Positions 32,898-43,700 of a stretch of DNA of 64,000 nucleotides are shown here, one piece after another. Every line of letters starts with the position of its first letter. The first letter of the stretch is position 1. Source of the stretch: Metridium senile (lineage: Eukaryota; Cnidaria; Anthozoa; Actiniaria; Metridiidae); assembly GCA_949775045.1 (NCBI GenBank), contig OX459097.1, positions 22,059,168 through 22,123,167 of the forward strand. The letters are read 5' to 3'. A program made the translations under genes and the position numbers. A model generated the notes under the pieces. It was not told the DNA's origin and made no database searches. It saw nothing but the letters and a program-made list of their open reading frames with translations.

Positions 32898-33600
32898 TTA
32901 TAATAAATCTATAATGCTATCTCCACCCCGCCCCCCCCCCCCCCCCCCCCCCTACCCGCTACCCCCGAAATCGCTGTCTATCCTTTCCAAGTGTGATTAC
33001 TTTATTGGAACAAGGCTATACTCAAAGTTTATTGTTGTCTCATGCATTACAATTTTTCAACACAAAAATAACGTTCCAAATAGCAGCCTTGCAAGAAAAT
33101 GACCCATCCCTTCTTCATATCTGTAACGCTCTCAACACCCCATCACCCCAACACCACCCAACCCAAATCACTGTTTATTCTCAGTTCCAATTTGTTTAGA
33201 TCATTAAAACAAGGTTATTTACTAAGTTTATTGCTGTCTGATGGATTTTATTATATTTTTAAAAAAGCACCCACCCCTCCCTCATTTTTCGTGAAATCTT
33301 CCCGCCTGACTTTGTTTCACTAGGCACCCCTTCTGAAATTGTTTGTTATATCAAAACCGAGCTCTGTACCAAATTTGGTGCATGCTTTAGTCACTGCTGT
33401 CACGATTTTGTCAAATGTTTGATCTAAGCGAATGGACGAGGGTTTATGGAACGAGGTCACGTGATCTTTACCTGCAAAGGGCCTATTGGATAGAATGGAA
33501 TAGAACAGAATAGAATATATACTACTTATTAACCGAGAGTGAGGTCATTTACAGGGAAATCTCAGACTGAGCTGGTACGGACTGAGCGATATATAGCTAG
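32898..33600 (+). other. C-homopolymer and 3' flank shared with gene B
   Basis: A run of about 24 C at 32930, then pyrimidine-rich sequence. About 33200-33360 matches 50950-51125 (TGTCTGATGG, TTTTATTATATT, AAAAAAGC, CCCACCCCTCC, GTTTCACTAGG, CTTCTGAA, GTTTGTTATATCA), marking the right edge of the duplication. Confidence 0.5.
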
Positions 33601-34749
33601 GGTACTCCGCTAGGAATTGGGTAGGGGTTTCTTTATCATTGTAAATCATAGATCATTTAAATACAAATTGTTTCGTTTATATCTCAACATCAAAAAAGTC
33701 ACGAAACAAAAAACAAGTTTTACAAAGGATCCGTGTAGACGGGGTCTAAATGACTTCACTCTACCCATGAAACAAGTAGTGTTAAATAGTGCTAATTAAA
33801 CAATAGATAACAATAGAATTAATATAAAATCTCACTATTTAGTACTATTTTATGTTTTTTATTTAAGTACAACACAATCATTGCTAACTATTCTTTTAGA
33901 ATATTGAATTGAATATAATTTTATTCACACACATTATAACAATAAAGAAAATACAATATGAATAATTTACATAATTACAAATAGAAATACATATAAATGT
34001 AGTAAGTTATCAAAAAGTATAATAAATAGAGTGTGTGTGGTTGTTGAAGTAGTATAAACTTTCGAGTCAACAACCACCCACTGAATAAAGATTAATTATG
34101 ATAATAAATGTAGACCAAGAAGGGGGAGCCAAAATAAATTAATAATTTATTAATTCGTGAAATATTTGATAAACAATTAATATTTCATGAAGTAATAAGT
34201 GTATATACAATCTAGATTTGTGAATGCATCAAATAGATTTTGAAACAGATTCTAAATAACGAGTAGGAGCTCATTTTTTTAATATGTGTTGGGATCTCTT
34301 AATATACAAAATAAATACAAAATAAATACAGTTGACTCTCCCGTAAGCGACCACCTTCGGTTCAGAAGAAAGTGGTTGCTTACGGGAGATGGTCGCTTAC
34401 GAAAACCTTAACACAGGAAGCCCAAACCACGAGAACCCTAACAGATGAAGCCCAAACAATGCGTAATTTGTAACACGTCCACACACGTGTCAAAAATTAT
34501 CACCGCATCTCAAGATTACTGTATCTTAACTCTTTGTTTGGTATATTATTTTTCGCCACGATATCTCTTAAGATGTTTTAGTCGTAATGTTTCCAAAAAA
34601 ACAGTAGTCTAATAACTCTGGATGATTGGCAATGTTTTCAAGATTGCGTACGGTATCTTTGATACCAAGAAGGTGTAAGTATATTTGTATGTTTTTGAGC
34701 TTGAAATCTTATTAGAAATATATTAGTATTGCATTTTTTCATTTTGCGT
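33601..34749. other. intergenic, AT-rich, no gene recognised
   Basis: Mostly AT-rich sequence. At 34327-34410 ACAGTTGACTCTCCCGTAAG and GTGGTTGCTTACGGGAGATG form an imperfect inverted pair with repeated GTCGCTTACG, resembling a small pogo-like MITE fragment. Confidence 0.35.
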
Positions 34750-35632
34750 TTATATCTTAAGAGAAGATTTCTGTAAATACCATGCAAACGCGGCAACACT
34801 CAAAAAATCAATTTTGCTCATATTTAAACCATAGGTAGTCCTCAACATGAAACAAATCATGATGCCTTAAGTTAAGAAAAATATTGCATATTTTACGAGA
34901 AAATCGCAAAAAACGAAAATCGCTGCTCAGAGACGCTAATTTTTATGTCAACTTTAACAGCTCCGTATGGTAAAATTAATTGCTTTAATGACTCCAAACT
35001 TTCATAATATTGTTTATTGTCATCTTAACTTTAAACTCAAGCTTTTATAGAAATATCCAGTTACTTAAATACATTATTCTATTTATGTTTCTAGGTCATA
35101 CTTTTCGACTTAGAAAAAGAAGGGTAAAAACAAAAAAATATTTTACTATGTGCAGAACAAAATTTTTCAATTATAATCTGGGTTCTTTTGGGTTCTTTAA
35201 TCTGGGTAATTTTGTGCTGCACATAGTAAAATATTTTTTTGTTTTTACTCTACTTTTTATAAGGCGAAAAGTATGACATAGAAACATAAATAGAATAATA
35301 TCTATAGTAACTCGATATTTCTATAAAAGATTGAGTTTAAAGTCAATATGACAATAAACAATATAATGAAAGTTTGGAGTTTTTAGAGTAATTAATTTTG
35401 CCATACGGGGCTGTCAAAGTTGACATAAAAATTAGCGTCTCGGAGCAGCGATTTGACGAAATTTCGTTTTTTGCGATTTTCTCGTAAAATATGCAATATT
35501 TTTCTTAACTAAAGGCATCATGATTTGTTTCATGTTGAGGGCTACCTATGGTTAAAATATGAGCAAAATCGATTTTTTGAGTGTTGCCGCGTTTGCATGG
35601 TATTTACAGAAATCTTCTCTTAAATAGGTATA
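34750..35632. mobile_element. 883-bp foldback with arms of about 420 bp
   Basis: From TTAAGAGAAGATTTCTGTAA at the left to TTACAGAAATCTTCTCTTAA at the right, nearly every base of the first half is complemented in the second: TACCATGCAAACGCGGCAAC, ATCATGATGCCTT, AGACGCTAATTTTTATGTCA, AATATTTTACTATGTGCA and complements. The turn is near 35190 with two TCTGGGTtCTTT-like words. No ORF of interest is present. Confidence 0.85.
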
Positions 35633-36469
35633 ATACATCCCTGTATTCATATAATAAGAACGCTTCAGCTTTTTGATATTATGTATTCATGTAACCAGGC
35701 CCTTAAAAAGGATATTCATAATGTCCATGGTTAGAGCATCCCACCTAAGGGCCTGTTTACATAGAGATAGTGTCAAAAACCGGACTGCGCGTTAGCCAAT
35801 CACAACGCGCGAATTACTAGGATATCGGACTGAAATTTTTTTTTGGTTTGATAGCAAAGTGATTTAGTAATTTGACTGATTTTTTTAATCTAGGCATATC
35901 ATTATTATTATTATTATTTTGTCCCATAGTTTAATTATTGTTTAATATCTTTTTCTTAACTATTGTGGATGAATGTCTAGTCAAAGCAACGAACATTCGA
36001 CTCTGTTGGGGGAGGGGAGGGGAGGGGAACAGGTGTAGGGAGGTTAGTAATCGAGTTTATTTTAAGTAACACATAAAAAGGACGAAAAAGGCGGGTTTTT
36101 GTGTTATGTCCCAACTGATTTGTCCATGATTGTAGTTGCATTGCAATTTACTACAAAGAATGTCGGTATTTCTTCTCTATAAGTTCAAAATCTGTTAGTT
36201 CTATGGGATAGTAAAACTCGCTATCGTTGGACATTGTTACACTCGGCGGCGGGTCCGAACGGCGAATCCGTACGGGAAATTATTACACTTTTCGGACGCC
36301 ATATTCCCCTATGATTTTTTTGTAGAATCACGCGTACAGTGAAATACGGTCATATGATAAAAAACATTATCTTTACAGATTATCTTTACAATTTTTTTTC
36401 ATATTTTATGTAAAACATATTAGCTATATCTTTAGCATTTTAACATACTTCTTTCATGGATTTTTTTGT
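35633..36469. other. left edge of duplication copy B
   Basis: About 36000-36150 matches 20720-21050 (GGGAGGGGAACAGG, GTAACACATAAAAAGGAC, GATTGTAGTTGCATTGCAAT), without the MITE that sits at 20814. No gene is seen. Confidence 0.45.
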
Positions 36470-36675
36470 CGTGCGAATTTCGCGCGACGGAAAAATTACT
36501 TGAAAAAGCCACAGGAATCCCATCCGCGCGCATTCCAACAAATACACCACAGGAACCTCACCCGCACGCTCAATGATTAACAATATTTATGGCGTTTGGC
36601 GCGCGAGAAAAAATAGCTTTATTGCCATTAAAAAAAATCCTCAGATAGAATAGTTGAGTTGCCTGTGCGGTTACC
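36470..36675 (+). mobile_element. CACAGGCAGCCC-family terminus upstream of gene B
   Basis: GCCACAGGAATCCCATCCGC, CAAATACACCACAGGAACC and the terminus AAATCCTCAGATAGAATAG then GTTGAGTTGCCTGTG. It is the orthologue of the copy at 21750-22404, with an internal deletion. Confidence 0.6.
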
Positions 36676-37670
36676 TTAATTTAAGCAATTTACTTGATCT
36701 GATCACGTGATAATATGAAGAGAGTGGTCTGGGAATGAGACTAGTTCCCGGAAGTCTAGCTACTTGAGAGTCATTCCACGAACGTCCAGATGTTGCAAGC
36801 TTCTTTCTCACTAAAAAAAAGGTTAGTAAGACCGTTGTGTTTTACAGTTATAGTTCAAATACATCGCTATGATGAAAATTGATAGTTTAGTCAAACAGTC
36901 TGACGAAATATCGATGGAAAAAGTTTGAAAATGTGATTATTTGTGATAGAGTTAATTAATACAGACGCGTCGCCAAAGTTCGGTGATCGAAGCAAGCGTT
37001 TGTGCGATTGAAATAATCATTAATAAGCACATTATTACAGGAAAATACTGAAAAAACTCGACCACAAAAGTTATATATTTTCTTTATTTGACTAAATATC
37101 TCGCTTATTGTTGTATAATGTATACTTTTCGCTTGCATTTATCGAATCAACACAAATCTAATGGACCGTGTCCCTAATCTTGAGCAATATGTTAAGTCTT
37201 TGCATTGAAACTTCCAAATCCCTACTTATTGTACGGTCAAAGAAGAACAAATCATTTATAGATATTGCTAAAACAATTTCATCTCTCAAAAGAAAGAATA
37301 GCTATAACTCTCAATGGAATTGATTGTGAAATTTGATGCAAGTAAATTACCATATTTGAGCTTCACATCGCTGAAAGGCCTATTGTTGTTGTAAACCCCA
37401 GGGGTCATAGTCGCCATAGGCAAAGCCAGAAAAATACGAACAAACTTATAGATAAATAGTATAATCCTAAAAATAAGATTATTTAAGCAACAACAAAACA
37501 TTTGGACAGTTATGCTACAAATATTTAATGAAGGATAACGAGAAAATTGAAGGAAAGCTTTATTTTTTCATCGTTATGATTCTTGATAATGTCAACAAGT
37601 AGTGACGTCATTGTAAGATATAAGTTCAATCATGCACAATACTGACATGGATATATTATTTCTATTGCAG
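36676..37670 (+). promoter_or_regulatory. probable promoter/5' flank of NLR-like gene B
   Basis: The counterpart of 22405-23378, including TGATCACGTGATA and GACATGGATATATTATTTCT with TTGCAG before the start exon. The role is inferred from conservation and position. Confidence 0.4.
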
Positions 37671-37735
37671 TTTTCACAAGTATTACTGTTATTCACTGTT
37701 CTATTAGAACACTGACAAATGGACGAGGAGGAAAG
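37671..37735 (+). CDS. start exon of NLR-like gene B (MDEEE)
   Basis: It follows TTCTATTGCAG, has a 5' UTR of 48 nt, then ATGGACGAGGAGGAAAG and donor GTAAAA. The coding part is identical to gene A's exon. Confidence 0.65.
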
Positions 37736-40700
37736 GTAAAACGCATTTTTATAAAGTATTTTAAAAGCACTTTATTTAAGAAAGTTGAATATGTAAATTT
37801 TGGACTAGTCTAGACTCTTAGGCGATTTCAGGCAGGCAATCTTAAGTCCGATTTAGACTGTACAATTTTCGTCTGCAACTGTCGCATGCTACCTGCTTAC
37901 AACTTGACTTGCCTCTGATATACACATTCACAACTTGTGGTACAACAAACGGAAAAGTCGTATACAAGTGTCAGCAGAAACACTCAGCGGTTCCCCAAAG
38001 TTGTGTTACATGATACGTCACTTTTTTACGGTGTTACAAATTTCATGCTATTACCTATCATTTATATCAAACACCGAAGCAGCCTATACTAGTTTACTCA
38101 CTAGTTTCCATTTATTTTGTACCATATTTGACTATCACGGCAACGATTATTGTAGCTTTGTAAAACATGTTTCAAAGTCCTACAGCCTTTTTTGTGTTCT
38201 ATGTGTCTGTGGTCGACGAGTTGTGGACTTGACTGTTTACATTGTACAATTGAGTTGTATGTATTGCGTAAGCAGGTTTTATGCAATAGATGTGGCAATA
38301 TGTTTGTGCATAATTCTTCCCCCCGTCGGGTTGTGCAAGGTTTTTTCTTTCGACCAGAGAGGTCTTGCACTATTTTTTTTTACATAATTTTGTTTTCTGA
38401 AGTCCAAAGCGAAAACAACTGTTTAGGTTTTGGTTAAACATTCCAAAGTTCCGTTTTCCGGTATTTTTTATTAGTCTGGTACAACTTGCAGTTATTTTGC
38501 GACCTTGCTCAGTAACTTTCTGGCGATTTGTTCACTTTTTATCGTGAAAACACACCAAGGTCGACTTGGTACAAGTCTTTGTATTGTCTATGTATATACT
38601 GTATACATACCGACACTTAAAGTGAGAAAGAAAAAAAATATGTAGCCACAGTAGCAATTACATTTTGCCCCCTATAGACCAAAGCCGAAACTTAGTAGCC
38701 GCGCCTTTTTTCGCACGGAAATGAGGCATATTATGCAAACAGAGGAAAAACATTCAGTCGCTAAGGACGAAACTACAACTTCATTGACAGCATTTTATAG
38801 TCGTTTTTCCACCTTTTTCTTTTGTAAAATACTAGAATTTTCAACTAAATTACCGCTTTCAACGTTATATTTTACAATAGTTAGCCTTTTTTTCAATTTT
38901 TAGTAGCATTTTATTTTGTTTTTGACCTTTACACTGCTCGACTTCACGCCCTTTGGCGATGAAATTATGGAGGAGAAAAGCGATTCAAAGTCAGGTAAAT
39001 TGATCTTTTTAACTAATTGAAAAAAGGTTAGCCATTTTTAGCCATACATACGACTTCATATAAATTTTTTAGTTCATTTTTTATCATTTTGTTGTATATT
39101 TTTGTTCAAATGATATGTTGATATTTTTGCCGTCAATCAGGTTACGAATCGCTTGCCAGCACTTTAAACCTTTGATTTCAATTGTTTATGCTTTTTCTTT
39201 TTACAATTCTTTGACAACATACTTTTTAATATTGTTTTCCAGATGAAAGAAACAAAATAAAACATTCCATGTACCTTTTTCGACAGGGCTTCATTGCTCC
39301 GATTTTATGGTTATAACTGAATCTCAGTTACTCGATCGCTTTCCGTTCGAAGAACAATTTTTCACTTTATTATATTGAGGTCAATGCCAATTCCATGGAC
39401 ATCTTCCTGAATATAAAGACCTTTTTTTTTTACTGCCGTTTCTCTATACATATTACAATGAACAAAATCAGCAAAATAGTTATCCATTTTTTATAAAACT
39501 ATCTCCCTTTTTAACTCGTGGATCGAAGATCTTCGAGTTATTGGGATGGGACTTTTAAACCGGAAGTGTCACTCACTCACTCGCTCACTCGCTAGACCGT
39601 CAGTGTAAACTTTTGAGCCCCAAGATTTTGGTCAGCGTACCGCCGTATATGCATTACATTATCTTTCAAACAAGCACTCTCCCAATTGGGTTTCCTGTGT
39701 AATGACGTAGTCAAGACCACCCCTCCCCACTTTAGGGTTTTTGTAACTTACCCCACTGACCATTAGCCCTTTCGGAGTTGCTCAGTGAACTGGTACGAGT
39801 CGGCAACGCGATGCATTTTGGGGCTGTTCTATGGGACGCTACCAAAACATTTGCCGCTAAAGACCACGAAACCTTCCAGTGAATTTTGAAATACTCAGAT
39901 GAAAAACAATCATTTTAAGTCAGAACAAGATATTCTTTGAGCAAAACCATCGAAGCCATCACAGCTGCCCTTGAAAGCTATTTTGAAACGCTTGCGTTCG
40001 CTAAGAAGCGCAAAATTATCGGGCGTTCGAACGAGCTAATTCGAAGGTGAGCTGAGGTTGTTTGAAACTGGCAATTTGTTGTCTAGGTATCGACGAAATT
40101 AGCCATATTTTTGCCAGCTTAATTGCAATTACAAATCAAATTTTGTCTGTATTAATGTTTCTTAGAGTTACCTGTAGACAACAACTTAGATAATGAGATC
40201 ATGTCGTCAATTCTGATGGTTGAATTCATCACGAAAGAATGAACACAAACCTTGTAATCACGAAAGAAGCGGTAGCGCTTTCGAAACATTTTCAAGCGAA
40301 AGATCAACAATCTATTTTTGCCGTCAGACTATATAGTTACTAACTTTAAAAAGATAAATATAGACAAAAGTTAATATGTGATTAAAATAAAACGAGCACA
40401 AATATGAAGTATATGTCTAAAGCAAGACCGTAAAACAACCTCATCCTCGGATTTATAGCTCTTTCGATTAACCGGATAATTTTGCGGAAAATAACGCCAG
40501 CGTTTCAAATTAGCTTTCAATCACAGCACTGATGGCCTTGGTGGATCTGCTCCAGGAATTCGTTGTTCTTATAACTTAAAACGATCGCTTTTCGTCTCAA
40601 TATTTCAACAATCACTCAAAGGTTTTGCAGCCTTTAGCGGCAATATTGTGGTGGCGTCCCATAAAATAACCCCATAATGCAGCGCGTAGCCAATTAGTTA

Positions 40701-43700
40701 CCAGTTCCCTGCGCAACTCCGAAAGGGCTAATAGGGGTCACGTTCTAACCCAAGCTATTCACACTATGTAGTTTATATATCACTTCAAAATTTATACCCC
40801 AAATAAACGCTCTAACGTCCCATGTGGGACACTTCACTATATAATCGCACATAAAAGTTATCACCAACAATAAGTGCATACTTATTATTAATAACGTAAA
40901 AAATGGAGTAACTTTTCTAATTTAAAGTTTTTAAGCGAAAATGTTTATATGCGAGAGGTCACTAAATCAGATATTCCTTCGATCGCGCATGCTCAAAATG
41001 ATTGAGAGTCTAACAATTCAAGAAAAGACACGTAAATATAACAAAAACAAACATACTGCATTGTAATTAATTTTTTATGAATTTCTTTACGTTGAATTTT
41101 AAAACGTGCATTCAGACACGGCTTAAAAACGGCTGAGTAGTTCAAAGCACGAGGTATCGCACAAGAAGCGCAAATAACACAGGAAGCCCAAGCAAATCGC
41201 CATCTTGGATTTGAAACTGAATTTATTTGGATTTCTCGTACTTCAACATCGATTTACTCTTCCAAATCAGCGTTGGCTTTGGGTATATTGTTTGCTCAAG
41301 ACATTATAGAATTGCTAGCTGTTATTTTCTAACGCTTTTACGGAAAGAGGTTTTCTAAAACATGATAATATCAGACCGTTTTTGATACTCGAGCCAACTC
41401 GATCCTCGAATTCTCAGAAAAAAGATTGTTCAGCAAGGTAGATAAAAACAACGACATGAAATCTGGATTATTCCAATACAAACTGCCACCAAAGCAAAGA
41501 AACAAGTAACTATTATATAATTATACGTTTTTTGATAAATATCAATATTTTCAAAACATAATTCATCTTTTTAATAGTTAATCTACATGTACAATGTCAT
41601 AAGATTGCCCAGAATGCCTTAAATTGCCTAAAAATTTAAGAGCTTTTTGCTAAAATCGCCTAACATCGCCAAAGATCTCCTTAGAGGTTAGGAACTTTTT
41701 GCTAAAATCGCATTAGATCGCCTAATATTACGGCGATTTTAGGCCCCCGAGTAGGCCTTACAATTAAGATTTATACATCGTTTTAAATCTATTATTAATA
41801 AAGTTTTATTTGTTTGAAATCAATGCCATATCTTTTCAATATGCAAACATTCATTATTTTCATATAATATTCAGAATGTTTTTAAATTATATCCTACAAA
41901 GTCAACATTAAAAGTGGTCTAAAAACTAAGCGCTTTCAAAATGTTCTAACAGTGATCCACGAGTTGGCCATAGGTGGCCTTTGATTTGCTCTTAGGTGGT
42001 TGTGATAGCTAATGGCAGCAAAAAGTTTACAAATCTTGGTGCCGTAGCGAGGTCGATTTGAACAAAAATATACAACAAAATGATAAAAAATGAACTAAAA
42101 AATTTATATGAAGTCGTATGTATGGCTAAAAAAGGCCAACTTTTTTCAATTAGTGAAAAGATAAATTTACCTGACTTTGAATTACTTTTCTCCTCCATTT
42201 TTTTCATCGCCAAAGGGCATGAAGTCGAGCACTGTAAAGGTGAAAAAAAGGTTAAAGCGTTGAAAGCGGTAATTTAGTTGAAAATTCTGGTATTCTACAA
42301 AAAAAAGGTGGAAAAACGACTATAAAATGCTGTCAATGAAGTTGTAGTTTTGTCCTTAGCGACGGTGAACGGAAGTGAACGGAAGAATTCGGGAAAAAAA
42401 ATACTAAATTGAAACATCCTTTGCAGCCTTAACAGGAGATGATTGTGATTGTAATTACATTGATTGTGTCCTCGACTGCGACAACGATTTGTGTAATAGG
42501 TGTATATTTCTAACATGAGTAAAGTGCTCAATTATTTATAGTATTTTTAGGATATTTTAGTTCTCTATATGTATGTAATAAAAAATCTTATTATATAACA
42601 TATAGTGGTATACCGGGTGATATCAACTAGATAAAAAGCCTATCCTAGTCATGAAGATATCATTGATATCGCACATGTGTGATATCACTCTCAACCAATC
42701 AACTTTCAAAAAAAAAAAAATTTTTTTCTTCAATCTGTTATATAATAAACAGAACATTACATGTGCGCTTGGAGATATGAATTTTATCTTCTCGTGTTGA
42801 AAAGATATCCCACTCATTCGCTGCGCTCACTCATGGGATATCTTATCAACACTCGAAGATAAAATTCATATCTCCGTGCGCCCATGTAATATCCTCTATA
42901 TATCACATTTTTACTGAATATACCTAGAAAATAATTGATAAACTTTATATTTCCTTCAATAAAAAAAGAAAGTTATTTCATGTAATAATTATTTTACATT
43001 AACAGGAACTACTGTTCTCTGGTGTTACTACTAGCTAGAGTAGGCATTGACCGACTTCGACATAAATTCATCCGTAAGTGGGATGAGGTCGGGACTTTTG
43101 TGCAGTGGACAGATTGTGCTCAGAATGGAAAGGACTTACTGACCAAGTTCAAACCTCTTCCATATGAGAAAGGCAAAGTAAAGTCTGGGGATACAACAAG
43201 ATGGGATCTCTCTTTACTGGCAAAAGCCCTTCGCTACACAAAGCCTCCATTTGTAACAAGTAAAAGTTCAGTTGATTCCCTGAAATGCTTGATAGACACA
43301 AGAAACACTGTTTGTCATACGCCTGATGGAAAGATTACAAACGCTGACTTCCAGCAGCAGTGGAGTGATGTTTGTAATGCATTAGTAGTATTTGGTGCTA
43401 CGTCAGGGGACTTCAAGAAGGTTAAACAAGGTATGTTTGGTATTTTATGCATAGAGCTGTTTTGCAATCGTTGTATCAGCATTAAAATCCATATTGAGTA
43501 ATATGTTTTAATCTTTTGCCTTGTTTAATAGATGTGAAGCTACCATTGAATGAGCTGACATCATTGATGAAGCAATGTGCAAAACAAGATGACGAGATAT
43601 TACGTGGTTTAAATACAAGTGAGTATATTGATGACATTGATTTAGCATGTTCATATAGCCATTTTGGTTTTACTCCTGGCAGCATACCGTCGCTTTAAAT

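Noticed and set aside
37935..38387. 150-codon ORF rich in Cys and hydrophobic residues in intron 1 of gene B
   Set aside because: No recognised domain, no counterpart in gene A, and a competing open frame on the other strand.
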